Made by a program: the position numbers and the translations under genes
Shown here: piece after piece, positions 17,973-29,800 of the stretch
How the letters are laid out: every line of letters begins with the position of its first letter
Position numbering within the stretch: the first letter of the stretch is position 1
The notes under the pieces: model-generated
Seen by the model: the letters and a program-made list of their open reading frames with translations, nothing else
What the model was told of the DNA's origin: nothing
The model's database searches: none
Origin: Gynuella sunshinyii YC6258
GTDB taxonomy: Bacteria; Pseudomonadota; Gammaproteobacteria; Pseudomonadales; Natronospirillaceae
Reading direction: 5' to 3'
Assembly (NCBI RefSeq): GCF_000940805.1
Contig: NZ_CP007142.1
Coordinates: 1,650,593 to 1,714,592 of the forward strand
Length of the DNA: 64,000 bases

Positions 17973-18927
17973 TGCGATTATTGGAGACCGACGATCTCGG
18001 GCCGGAGTATTCGATGCAGTTGCGGCCCTTTTGCTTGGCTGCATACAGCATTTTATCTGCGGCTTCAAACAGAGAGACTGGATCAGAATTATCCGTTGGT
18101 ATCATGGTGCAGACGCCGGCGCTGACGGTAATAAAATTTGATACCGTAGAGGAGGCATGGGGAATACGTTTGTTGGCAATCAGTTGCAGACAGGTTTCCG
18201 CCAGTTCGATGGCCTCGTTTTTGTTGGTATTGGCCAGTAGCAGCACAAACTCCTCTCCGCCGTATCGGGCCAGCATATCCGTGGAGCGAATGATGCTGTT
18301 GTTGAGGGTATCGGCTACTTCGATGATGCACTTATCCCCCGCCGCATGACCATAATGATCGTTGTACTGTTTGAACTGGTCGATATCGAAAATGATCAGT
18401 GAGATGGGATTCTGATTGCGTTGCGCCCTTGTCCATGCGACCTGTAATGCACGGTCATACATACGACGGTTGGCAATGCCGGTCAGCGAGTCGTGAAAGG
18501 ACAGGGACTCCAGTTGCTTGTTGAGGCGTAGCAGGACATCTTCCATCTTTTTCCGTTCGGAAATGTCAAAGATGAAGCCTACCAGTGCGGTGGTTACGCC
18601 GTTTTCCCGAATCACATGCACCACATCCCGAACCCAGACATAGCCGCCGTCGGCAGTCAGTGCCCGGTAGTCGGCCTCATGGTCGACGCCGAAATCCGAT
18701 TGCGAGATACACAGGTTGGCGGTTTGCTCCCGTTCATCGGGATGTATCCGGTCAATCCAGTCCTGAGCCGTTGCCCAGCTTTGTTGAGTCCAGCCCAATA
18801 GTGATTCGATCTGCGGCCCGATATATTCGAACTCTTTGGTAATCCAATTGAGTTTCCAGGGAATTGCTTTGGTTGACTCAAGCAGAGTTTTATACAGCCC
18901 GTCTTTGTCTTCATTCATTGTGGTCAT
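17956..18927 (-). CDS. Diguanylate cyclase with PAS domain
   Basis: The enzyme makes the second messenger cyclic di-GMP. Residues about 20-135 form a PAS_3 domain with its PAC tail (YVWVRDVVHVI, then ALVGFIFDISERKKME). The GGDEF domain follows, with an active-type GGEEF signature (ARYGGEEFVLLL, about residue 222) and the preceding FDIDQFKQYND loop. No membrane segment is seen, so it is cytosolic. What the PAS domain senses is unknown. Confidence 0.92.
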   Translation of the reverse strand: MTTMNEDKDGLYKTLLESTKAIPWKLNWITKEFEYIGPQIESLLGWTQQSWATAQDWIDRIHPDEREQTANLCISQSDFGVDHEADYRALTADGGYVWVRDVVHVIRENGVTTALVGFIFDISERKKMEDVLLRLNKQLESLSFHDSLTGIANRRMYDRALQVAWTRAQRNQNPISLIIFDIDQFKQYNDHYGHAAGDKCIIEVADTLNNSIIRSTDMLARYGGEEFVLLLANTNKNEAIELAETCLQLIANKRIPHASSTVSNFITVSAGVCTMIPTDNSDPVSLFEAADKMLYAAKQKGRNCIEYSGPRSSVSNNRNLSGI

Positions 18928-19055
18928 GCACCTGCCTCGCAGAATAACAACGTTAGCAGTATAACCATAAACGAAATCCCATTACCCATGAAATATCGTG
19001 TGGTATTCCATAATATGCGGTTATGGCTACTGCTTCTGAAACGTTATATTACTTC

Positions 19056-19886
19056 TCAGTTCGGCCAGTCCGGAACGACATCGAGCGCCATCGTGAGTGA
19101 GTTTTCGTTATACATTAATACTGTATTTGCCGAAACGAAGGCAGAGTCTCCAACGGTAATGCCATATTTGCCTACCAGCGTTCCATCACCGTGTATCGTA
19201 TAAGAGGGTGTATACAGTGCATAGCCGAACGGAATGTTGAAAGCGGTAAAATGATAACGTCCATTGTTCAGTTGTTTTCCAATCACAATGTATCCGCCGC
19301 AGTTGCTATCGAGGGGAATATGGATATGAGGAAAATCATGGGTTTCAACAAAAATGCCGCCGCCGCCATAGGTTTGCATCAGAAAATCTTTTTTATAATC
19401 CTTGCTGTATTCATATCGCATCATGACAATTTCATAGTCCTTTGAAGAAGGCGAGAATACCTCTTCGTTGGCCAGCAGTTGCAGATCATAGTGACGAACA
19501 TTGTCTTTATCAGCAACGACTGTTGGAATTCTGAAACCGTCAGGCAATAACAACGCTCCCACTCCGCCAAACGTATTGGCGCTACCGCCATGAACCACTT
19601 CGACGTTCTGTTCCAGAGCCTGCTGAGTGTTCAGCCAGGTGGCTTCGACTTCAACATAAGGGGTATCGGTTGTGGCTGGTATCAGGGTTTCGGGTGAATT
19701 GATATCCAGTTTCCAGAGGGTGACGCCTTTTTCAAACATGGCCACTTCACCTTCAGTTTCCATGACAACATGATTGGGGTCTGGTTCGGTACCGTTTACA
19801 GCATAGCGGGTTAGTGTTGCACTTTTTACCAATGCCTGTTCCAGCAGGCTTCGATCAGTTTTTGATGAAGGTTTCTTGGGTTCCAT
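19056..19886 (-). CDS. Hypothetical protein with cupin-like C-terminal half (276 aa)
   Basis: I do not recognise this family. The protein has no signal peptide or membrane segment. The C-terminal half is rich in beta strand and contains HDFPHIHIPLDSNCGGYIVIG followed by FNIPFGYALYTPSYTIHGDGT, reminiscent of a double-stranded beta-helix (cupin) with clustered histidines, though a canonical cupin motif is not certain. It is flanked by a diguanylate cyclase (downstream, same strand) and the divergent GH43 gene. The start MEPKKPSSK is the first ATG in the frame. Confidence 0.7.
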   Translation of the reverse strand: MEPKKPSSKTDRSLLEQALVKSATLTRYAVNGTEPDPNHVVMETEGEVAMFEKGVTLWKLDINSPETLIPATTDTPYVEVEATWLNTQQALEQNVEVVHGGSANTFGGVGALLLPDGFRIPTVVADKDNVRHYDLQLLANEEVFSPSSKDYEIVMMRYEYSKDYKKDFLMQTYGGGGIFVETHDFPHIHIPLDSNCGGYIVIGKQLNNGRYHFTAFNIPFGYALYTPSYTIHGDGTLVGKYGITVGDSAFVSANTVLMYNENSLTMALDVVPDWPN

Positions 19887-20179
19887 TCAGGGGCTCCAGC
19901 AATGTCAGTGAAAAACGCAGGCTCAGTATTTCACAGCGAAGTGATATTTTCATTGCATTTCATAAGTATTGGCTGTTCGTTGCCAGCTATTCTGGCAAGT
20001 ATTCATTTATGTACTTGAAGCGGCCAGTCAGCCTGTCGGCTCATTTTCATAAAATCAGAAAAATTAAATCGTCTAAATATGCAGCAGAAATCTCTGTGGG
20101 CTTTGGTCAATAGAGTGCCTATGCTGGTGTGGCTGTAATCCGGCACAAAAAAAATAAAAATACCAACGGGATACAAATC

Positions 20180-22816
20180 ATGACCTTATGCTCTGAAAGT
20201 ACCTTAACGAAAAAAAATACGTGGTTGAGAAGCCATATATGCAAACCGCTGGTGGGCGTTTTTTCAGTATTGGCTGTTTCCACTGCTGCCTCTGCTGCCC
20301 AACAGGTTCTCTGGTATCCGTTTGATGATGTATCTGATTCCACTGTGATTACCGATGCCTCCGGAAATGCCCACAACGGAATGGTAAAGGGCGGGGTAAC
20401 CTTAACGGGTGATGCCGCCTACTTAAACGGTTCGAATGGCTATATTGATATGCCTGATAATATTATGACCGGATTGAATGCTATTTCAGTGACGGCAGAG
20501 ATTTATATTGAACCGGATCAGGCGACGCCATATTTCATCTACGGGATGGGAAACATTTCGGGTGATCAGGGCAATGGTTATCTGTTCACGACCGGCAACC
20601 ATTACCGTACCAGTATTTCCACCTGCCACTGGACGTGTGAACAGAATACTGCCACTCCGAATGCAGGTTTGCCGCGAGGTCAGTGGATTCATATTGCCTA
20701 TACCCTGGGTAATGGCGTAGGTGTTTTATATCTGGACGGCAAAGAAGTTGCCCGTAATGAGTCCATTACCATTTCCCCCGGCGACATCGGCTCTGGTACC
20801 ACAGTGGAGAACTTCCTGGGTCGTTCTCTGTACAGTGCGGATCGTTATTTCCATGGCGCTATAGGCGATTTCCAGGTCTGGAATGGAGTGCTTTCCGCTG
20901 CGGAAATTGCCGCCAGTGTGCCAAAGCAAGTGCTGTGGTATCCATTTACGGATAACGCCTCCTCAACCGTAGTGACTGATGCTTCTGGTCATGATCGTAA
21001 TGGCACTGTGGTGGGTGGTGTCACCCTTAACGGTAATGTGGCAATACTGGATGGCAGTAGCGGCTATATCGATATGCCAGACAATATCATGGCTGGTCTG
21101 GATGCCATTTCCGTGACCACGAATGTGTATATCGAAGACAATCAGGCCTCACCTTATTTTATTTATGGAATGGGTAATATTTCCGGAGAACGTGGTAACG
21201 GATATCTGTTTACCACCGGTAATTATTACCGTACTACGATTTCCAGTTGTCACTGGAGTTGTGAACAGAATGCCGGGGTGTCGGGACAAAATCTTAGCAG
21301 AGGACAATGGCATCACCTTGCCTATACGCTGGCAAACAATGTTGGCACTCTTTATCTGGACGGCACCGAAGTTGCTCGTAACAGTAATGTCACGCTGACC
21401 CCGGCAGAAATTGGCTCTGGTATGACAACAGCCAACTTTCTGGGACGCTCTCTTTACAGCGCAGATAACTATCTTAATGGCCGGATCGATGACTTCCAGA
21501 TTTGGGATGGCGCACTGAGTGCCAGTGCCATTGCCACAGCGGCCAAAGCTGCACTGGCGGATGTGGAATTGACCGATGCTGAGTCCGTCAGCGCTGATGC
21601 TTCAGCATTGACGGTTGTGAATGCGGACGATGTGCGCGGTCATCTTTATTTGCCACAAACTGGAGCCAATGGTACTTCCATTAACTGGCAAACCAGTGCC
21701 AGTGCGGTGATTGCCACCGATGGTATCGTGCATCGTGCGCCGGCCTGTACCAGCCCTGGTACCCCATCCGGATGTGGCGAAACCCGTTATGTAACGTTAA
21801 CCGCAACTGTCAGCAAGGGAAGCGAATCTGCCACCCGAACCTTTCAGACCACCGTTCCACCGTTGAAGACTCTGGCAGCATTTGAAGGTTATATGTTTAC
21901 CTATTTTACCGGTGAAGGCAGTGCGAATGGTGAGCAGGTCTATTTTGCGCTTTCCAATGGTAATAATCCGTTGAGCTGGAAAACACTGAATGGTGACAAC
22001 CCGGTATTGACAACGACTCTGGGTGAACAGGGTGCTCGTGATCCATTCATTCTGCGTTCTCCTGAAGGTGATAAGTTCTATATGATCGCCACCGATCTGA
22101 AAATCTATGGCAATGGTGACTGGGGCCGTTCACAAACCTGGGGCTCACAATCGTTGCTGGTCTGGGAATCCAACGATCTGGTGAACTGGAGTGATGCGCG
22201 GTTGGTCAAAGTATCGCCCAATACCGCCGGTAATACCTGGGCGCCGGAAGCATTCTGGGATTCTGACTCGCAGAGTTATGTGGTGTTCTGGGCATCGAAA
22301 ATCTATGACGATGAGACTCATTCAAATAGTACATATAATAAGATGTTATATGCGACAACCCGTGATTTTGTGCACTTCAGTGAAGCCAAAACCTGGGTGG
22401 ATGCCGGTTATTCCACCATCGATTCAACCATTATCAAGCATAACGGGTTGTATTACCGCTTCACCAAAGATGAACGGTCTGCATCGGAGTCGGCCTGTGG
22501 AAAGTTCATTCTGGCTGAGACTTCATCTTACCTGACCAACCTCAACTGGAGTTTCCTGGCAGAGTGTATTGGTAAGGGAACGCTTTCTGCGGGTGAAGGG
22601 CCACTGATCTTTAAATCCAATACCGAAGAAAAGTGGTATATGTTTATCGATGAATTTGGCGGACGCGGATATATTCCGTTCGAAACCACCAATCTCGACG
22701 CTGGTCAATGGAGTGCTTCATCCGGTTACAGCCTGCCATCGAGTCCCCGTCATGGAACGGTGCTGTCGATAACGGCATCGGAGTATCAGGCCATTCAGAA
22801 TAAATGGGGTAATTAA
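20180..22816 (+). CDS. Secreted GH43-family glycoside hydrolase with two LamG domains
   Basis: The order is a signal peptide (to about residue 39, ending SAASA), LamG-like domain 1 (about 40-240), LamG-like domain 2 (about 245-455), an atrophied bacterial Ig-like domain (about 460-560), and a C-terminal GH43 five-bladed propeller (about 570-878). The expected acidic residues appear in GARDPFIL, TIDSTIIKHNG and AGEGPLIF. GH43 enzymes attack arabinose- or xylose-containing glycans, and LamG domains usually bind carbohydrate. I chose the ATG at 20180, which gives a clean signal peptide; an upstream GTG at 20129 is less likely. It is a single gene. Confidence 0.88.
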   Translation: MTLCSESTLTKKNTWLRSHICKPLVGVFSVLAVSTAASAAQQVLWYPFDDVSDSTVITDASGNAHNGMVKGGVTLTGDAAYLNGSNGYIDMPDNIMTGLNAISVTAEIYIEPDQATPYFIYGMGNISGDQGNGYLFTTGNHYRTSISTCHWTCEQNTATPNAGLPRGQWIHIAYTLGNGVGVLYLDGKEVARNESITISPGDIGSGTTVENFLGRSLYSADRYFHGAIGDFQVWNGVLSAAEIAASVPKQVLWYPFTDNASSTVVTDASGHDRNGTVVGGVTLNGNVAILDGSSGYIDMPDNIMAGLDAISVTTNVYIEDNQASPYFIYGMGNISGERGNGYLFTTGNYYRTTISSCHWSCEQNAGVSGQNLSRGQWHHLAYTLANNVGTLYLDGTEVARNSNVTLTPAEIGSGMTTANFLGRSLYSADNYLNGRIDDFQIWDGALSASAIATAAKAALADVELTDAESVSADASALTVVNADDVRGHLYLPQTGANGTSINWQTSASAVIATDGIVHRAPACTSPGTPSGCGETRYVTLTATVSKGSESATRTFQTTVPPLKTLAAFEGYMFTYFTGEGSANGEQVYFALSNGNNPLSWKTLNGDNPVLTTTLGEQGARDPFILRSPEGDKFYMIATDLKIYGNGDWGRSQTWGSQSLLVWESNDLVNWSDARLVKVSPNTAGNTWAPEAFWDSDSQSYVVFWASKIYDDETHSNSTYNKMLYATTRDFVHFSEAKTWVDAGYSTIDSTIIKHNGLYYRFTKDERSASESACGKFILAETSSYLTNLNWSFLAECIGKGTLSAGEGPLIFKSNTEEKWYMFIDEFGGRGYIPFETTNLDAGQWSASSGYSLPSSPRHGTVLSITASEYQAIQNKWGN
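20298..21530 (+). repeat. Internal duplication encoding the two LamG domains
   Basis: About 20298-20890 and 20930-21530 encode near-parallel domains. Both contain LWYPF, GYIDMPDNIM, FIYGMGNISG, GNGYLFTTGN, GRSLYSAD and related blocks, so the second arose from the first by in-gene duplication followed by moderate divergence. Confidence 0.85.
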
Positions 22817-22825
22817 CCTCTTAAA

Positions 22826-22852
22826 AGCAGGTGGATATTTTGTCCGCCTGCT
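22826..22852 (+). terminator. Terminator hairpin after GH43 gene
   Basis: AGCAGGTGGA and TCCGCCTGCT pair over 10 bp (one G-U) with a TATTTTG loop, 9 bp after the stop codon. The following ACTTATT is only weakly U-rich. Confidence 0.6.
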
Positions 22853-23827
22853 ACTTATTCAGACCACTCTCCTGGTTATCAATGCTTTCCTCTCCTTCTC
22901 AAAACTTTAGGCAGTAGTATTGCTCACTGTCTGTTCCCAGTCATTAAGTTGCCACAGGTTCAAATCATTGCACTGTTGACCAAAAAAATATTTCGAGTGA
23001 ATGTTTCTCACTGAGATGTTTCGAGATCAGGAGTGCCATTACCCGCTGACTGCAAGATCTTTTTGTTGACACAAAGAACTCTATTCAAAGGACGGAAAAA
23101 GAGTAATCGTAAAACTTAATCCGGTGGTGACTATTTTTCAGCCTCATAACGTATTTGTGTTAATACAGGCTTGTGTTGAAATTTGACGGAGTTGGCTGTG
23201 ACTCAGAATAAGTTCCAATTTAAAAAAATCTCAGTTTGGCTAATCTCATAACCGATTGGGGTTTTGAAGAACGATGTTTTGAGTTCTTTTTCCAATAGCG
23301 CTGACCGGAAGGGAGGTGTCCTCACTGTCGGTTTCGCAATTACGCTGGCTCATGATGCGAAAATGCCCACAATCTTACTTAAACATCACTTACCGCCGGA
23401 GCGATCTCTCAAAGTATCCGGTCGCCCGAAACCAATCAGACTGCAAGCGCTACATGGTTCCTGCAGTTGCACAATTGGATGCTGGGTATAGAAAACATTC
23501 AGTCCTGGCGGTCTTGTGACGTCAGGTGCTCTGGTGCGTTTTTGGACAGTTGAGAAGGAGAGGCATATCTCGTTTGTTTGTGTGACATTGTGGATACCTT
23601 CCATATCTTAGTGGCTGTTGATAAGGCTTGGGCTGAACATAATTAAGATTTTTTTAAAACCACTTTATTTTAGTCATTAATTTATTCACAATGCCGGGGT
23701 TTCGTGTAACCGGTATCAGATTTGCCTATTAAGCTTGTCAATGTGGTCAATCGCCAGAAAGAATTTCCGGTTATAAAGAATAGTCTGCATGTAATAGCGT
23801 TGATTGCATTAATAAAAAGGAGTTTGC
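22853..23827. other. Nearly 1 kb without a supported gene upstream of the Rhs gene
   Basis: No reading frame here has convincing codon use or a ribosome-binding site. The right end holds AAGGAG (23817-23822) before the Rhs start codon. The length suggests either a decayed gene or a long regulatory leader, but I see no fragment that I recognise. Confidence 0.45.
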
Positions 23828-26800
23828 ATGAAGTTTGGATCTTTCATTTTCTTAATCTGTTCGCTGATAACCTTGTCAAGTTGCCAGGATGATACTGGAG
23901 GGACTGAGCCAACCTTGCCCCCGGATCCTGCGGACGTTGCGCCCAGTCTGAGTAATACTGAATACACCTCTATGGCCGATGCCACGAAGTTTCTTTATAG
24001 CGGTGATAGCCCTATTCAGACCGGTGTCACCGACGGTACGATTGAGGAAAAACGGGTGGCGGTGATACGTGGTCAGGTGTTTTCTCGTGAAAATGAACCG
24101 CTATCCGGTGTTACCATTTCCATCAAAGATCATGGTGAATATGGCCAGACTCTGAGTCGCGCTGATGGCCGGTTTGATCTTGCCATCAATGGTGGCAGGG
24201 CTGTATTTGTCAACTATCAAAAAGAAGGTTATTTGACGGTACAGCGGCAGGTTGATACTCCATGGCGCGACTATGTCATGGCGGATGACGTGGTGATGTT
24301 GGCGTTGGATGCAAAGGTGACCGCCATTGATCTGGAGAACTCCAGCTCTGTGCAGGTGGCACAAGGTAGCGAACAAACCGATACCAGTGGCAGCCGCCAG
24401 GCCACAGTGTTGTTCCCGACCGGTACCTCCGCCACTATGATCCTGGCGAATGGTTCAACCCAGACACTCAATTCACTCCATGTTCGCGCGACTGAATACA
24501 CCGTCGGTGAAAATGGCCCTAAAGCTATGCCCGGTAAACTACCCATCAGTTCTGGTTATACCTATGCGGTGGAATTGAGTGTCGATGAAGCCATACAAGC
24601 AGGTGCCACCCATGTGACATTCAACCAACCATTACCAGTATATGTAGATAATTTTCTCGAATTTCCAACAGGCGAAGTGGTACCTGCCGGGTGGTATGAT
24701 CAGAACAAAATGGCCTGGGTACCTTCAAATAATGGCCGGGTCATTGAAATTTTGAATATTACCGATGATGGCCTGGCAGAACTGGATGTTGCAGGTACGG
24801 GTGAAGTGGCGGAAAGTGATTTGTTGGCCATCATGAACATTACCGAGGCGGAACGAAAATATCTGGGCGAATACTATGCCGTGGGTAAAACCTTATGGCG
24901 TGTTCCTGTACAACACTTTACACCGTGGGATTTTAACTGGCCTTATGGTTTGCCAGAGGGTGCAACAACGCCGCCAGTGATTGAGGATCAACCCATTTTG
25001 GATAGCGAAGATTGCGATACTTGTGAGGGAAGTATCGTTGAGGCACAGACGCAGTCCTTAGCGGAAGAGATCCCTGTCGCAGGAACACCCTATAGCCTTT
25101 ATTACAATTCCAATCGAACCTCTGGTTACTCTGGCAGTCGAACCGTGACGGTTCCATTGGCCAGGGACAGTGTTCCCTCTCCTTTGAAATATGTTGAAGT
25201 CAGTATTGATATTGCAGGTAAAACAGTCACTCAGAAGTTTGACCAAGTTTCTCCAAACGATACATTCACCTATACCTGGGATGGCTTGGATGCCTATCGC
25301 CGCTCGGCGTATTCAAGCAGGGCCTCTATCAGTGTCAATTATACCTATGACCCGGTGTATTACCCGGCTGATCCAGCAGGTTTTATGGCAGCCAATCAAC
25401 CCGATATTCAAGATCCTGAGTGGTTGCAACAATTTGCACCAGACTGGTTAGCCAGCTTTGCTCAGATCGGCGACAAGACTCGGGTGATTGGGTTATCCCG
25501 GAGCGAGATTGTGACTACCACACGATGGCACCAACCGTTAACCATTCATCAGACTCAGATACAGATGGGGCTATGGGACTTCAATATTCATCATCATTAT
25601 GATCCGATACATTTCACGCTTTACAAAGGTAATGGCGAGCAACGTCAGGCCAAAGGTGTTGATAAGGTCATTAAGTTGATAGCCGGCGCACTTAATAGGA
25701 CTGAGGGCTACAATGGTGATGAGCAACCAGCAACGCAGGCCATGTTGGATAACATTCTAGGTATCGCAATAGGTGAGGATGGCAGCATTTTTATTGCCGA
25801 TAGCGATAATAATCGTATTCGAAAAGTCACGCCCGATGGTGTGATTCATACCATCGCTGGTACCGGAGAAAAAGGTTACTCCGGTGATGGCGGTTCGGCA
25901 TCAGAGGCAACATTCTCCTGGATTACCGATGTCACCATTGATCATAACGGCAACATATTCGTCGCGGAAGGAGGTAATGATGTTATACGAAAAATTTCTC
26001 AAGACGGAATCATTACGACGGTTGCCGGAACCGGTGAGCCACGCTCAAATGACTATAAAAATGCCCGTAATGGTGTCTCAGCGTTAGAAATATCCATCAA
26101 ACCGGATGCCCTGGTGGTCGCAGCAGATGGCACGTTGTATTTCGGTGATTACTATACTAACGGTATATATAAAGTCACTCCCGATGACAAGGCTACCTTA
26201 CTTATCGGTCGTCCTGACAGAGACTACACTGAAGGTGGCGGTCCATTGATTAAGCAGTTTATTGGCACACCCCACAGTATGGCGTTAGCGGCAGATAATA
26301 CACTGTATATTGCCGCAAGTGATGGCGTTTTCCAGTTTAGCCCGACTGGTGAGCTTTCTCAGATTTTTGATCATAACAGTGAAGCGATTACCGTTGACGA
26401 CGATGGAAATATATACTTCGGGTCAGACACTCGGCTTTCCTCGGGAGTTGAGCATCTGCTTTATAAGCGTAATGCCAATGGTGAAATTACGGTTGTGGCA
26501 GGAGGAGGCAATGTGGTCGAGTCCGATACTTCCACCGCTCAACGGCTATTGTTCACGGTGACAGGGCTGGCGATAGGGCCGGATGGCGCCATCTATCTCA
26601 GCGAATCTAAATTTGTCTCTCAAATATCACCAGCATTTGGCATGATCGCTGCTGATGACGAAATCGCTATCCCCGATAACAGCGGTCAGGAAGTGTATAT
26701 CTTCAGTGATACCGGTCGGCATTTACGCACCCTGGATACAGTCACTGGTAAGGCTCGGTACACATTTGGTTATGACGATAATGGAATGCTGGTCAGCATC

Positions 26801-29800
26801 ATGGATCTTGACGGCAATACCACAACCATTGAACGATTAAGTGATGGCACTGCCGCCGCAATTGTATCGCCGGATGGCCAGTATACGACGTTGACGATGG
26901 AGAATAATGGGTATCTGGCTGATATCAGTAACCCCAATGCTGAAAGTTATCACATGAGCTACAGCGATGATGGTTTGCTCACGCAGTTTACCTACCCCAG
27001 TGGTGCCAGCAGTCAGATGACCTATGACAACCTTGGATACTTGCTGACTGATACCAATGCCGCGGGTGGTGGCTGGCAACTTGCCCGTGAAAATGGTGCA
27101 ACCGGTTATACCACCACCATGACCAGTGCTGAGGGCAGAGTGCGCCATTTTTCGGTAACTCAACAGGATCGGAGTGTGCTGAAAACCAATACGGCACCAG
27201 ATAGCCGTGTGACAAAAACAATACTGGCTGATGGCAGTCAGACCGTGACAAGTGCCGATGGTATGACTGTACACACGCAACAAGGTCCGGATGCCCGTTT
27301 CAGCATGATTGCGCCCATCGATAGTGTCACTCAGATTACTACCCCCAGTGGATTGGTCAAAACAATCCAGCAGAAGAGTCAGGCGACACTCAGTGATCAG
27401 CACAACCCCTTCAGCCATACGAAATTGATAAACGAACTGATTGTCAATGGCGATAAATATTCATGGAATCCTTCGTACACAAGAGTGTATGACACCGAAG
27501 CCAGAACCTGGACCCATACGACTCCCGAGAGCTATACCATGACAGAATTGCTGGATGAAAAGGGTCATTTAAGCAAGAAAACGATAAGTGGTCTGGATAG
27601 TTTTAACTACCACTACGATGAGCGTGGACGGTTGATTCAGATTGATCGCGGTGACAGTGCCGTGCGTAAAGTCAGTTTTGGCTATGACCTCAACGGCTAC
27701 CTGAGCAGTATCACCAATGCCCGGAATCAGACGGTCAGCTACAGCAATGATGCAGTAGGCCGGGTACTCAGTCAGACCAACCCTAATGGTAATACCCTCA
27801 AATACGCCTACGACGCCAATGGTAATCTGACCCGGTTGACCCTGGCCAATGGCGAAGTCCATCAGTTCAGCTATACCACCGTTGATCAGCAGGACCAATA
27901 TACACCTCCGGATGCAGATAGCAGTGCTAACGAAGGCAGTACCGGCAGTGACTACCCCGGCACAAAATATATCTATAACCTGGATCAACAATTAACTCAG
28001 GTAACACGTCCTGATGGAGACATCATTGAGTATCACTACGACCAGACCAGTGGCCAATTGATTTCTGTCGGCATTCCACAGGGGGATTATGTTTATGGCT
28101 ACTATGGAGATACCAGTACCTCTGAAATTAATAGCGGCCAGCTCAAAACCCTGACTTCGCCCCAAGGTGAACAATTGCGTTATCAGTACGACGGTAGTCT
28201 GTTGACAGATATCCATTGGACTGGTGATACCAGTGGAACATTAAGTTATACCTACAACAACAACTTTGAGCCTATCACTCAGAGCCTCAATGGTGACCCT
28301 GTTGAGCTGAGCTACAACCATGATGGCCAGTTGACAGGTATAGGCATTTTGTCCATCTACCACCGACGCTATAATGGTCTCCTCAGTGGAACCAGACTTG
28401 GCAATATTACCAGCAGCCAGGGTTATAACAGCCTTGGTGAACTTGACAGCTACAGCACCGAAGACGGCAGCAATACGCTCTACAGCTATACTCTGGAGAG
28501 AGACAGCACCGGTAAAATCATCGGCAAAACCGAAACACTCAGCGGTGTGACAAGCAAGTATGAATACCAGTATGACAGCCTGGATCAGCTGACCAAGGTC
28601 GTCAAAGATGGTGTTTTGTCTGAATTGTACACCTACGATAACAACGGTAATCGCCTCAGTGATCTCAATAACAATGCCGGTCGTTATGATGCGCAGGACC
28701 GGTTGCTGAGTTATGGTGATATCCACTATACCTACAGCGCCAATGGCGAACTCAAAAGCAAGACCGAGAATGGCAAAACCGATACCTATCACTACGACGC
28801 CTTCTCCAATCTACTCAGCGTGACTCAAAATGATGGTACCCGTATTGAGTATGTGATTGATGGTCAGAACCGGAGAGTCGGTAAAAAGGTGGATGGTGAA
28901 CTGGTACAGGGCTTTTTGTACCAGGGGCAGTTGAATCCGGTAGCAGAACTGGATGGTAAGAGCAATGTAGTCAGCCGTTTTATCTACGGTGAGAAACTGA
29001 ATGTACCGAGCTATATGATCAAAGGCGGTGCGACTTATCGGATCATCAGCGATCATTTAGGCAGTGTCAGGTTAGTCATTAATGCGGACACTGGCGAAAC
29101 AGTTCAGCAAATAAACTATGACTCGTTTGGTAATATCGAAGCTGACAGCAACCCTGGATTTCAGCCATTTGGGTTTGCGGGTGGTCTTTATGATCAGCAC
29201 ACGAAGTTAACCCGGTTTGGGGCGAGGGATTATGATGCAGGGATTGGGCGATGGACCAGTAAGGATCTTATAAGATTTGGTGGCGGGCAATTCAATATTT
29301 ATACATATGCTGCCAATAACCCAGTAAACATGATTGATCCTAATGGACAATTTATCTGGGTTGCTGCTGGAGCCCTGGTTGGGGGGATAACCAATTTAGC
29401 CGTCACATATATAGCAAATGGGGGTGATATTTCACTCAAGCAAGGTATCGGTGCTTTCGCTTCAGGTGCTATATCGGGAGCTGTAGGAGCACTTGCGGGA
29501 CCCCTTGGCGGTACGTTAGCAAAATCTTTGACAGGATCTGCCTCCATGGCGGCTGGGACAATGTCTCGTATGGTTAGTGGTTTATCACAGCTTGCAATGA
29601 ATGCCTTTGGTGGTGCTCTAGGGCAAGAAGCTGCCAACATAATTGATCCTTGTCACGCAAGTGGTGTAGCAAATGCGGCAGTTTTTGGTTATCTAGGTAG
29701 TGTAGGTGGTTTGATGCCAAGCAGAGGGCTTTCCACATTAGCTCAAGCAAAGTATTTTGGCCCAAGTTTTCGCAGCTTAATGGCCACTCCAAATGGACGA

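Noticed and set aside
23264-23491. 75-codon frame upstream of the Rhs gene
   Set aside because: No start context, no homology impression, and irregular composition.
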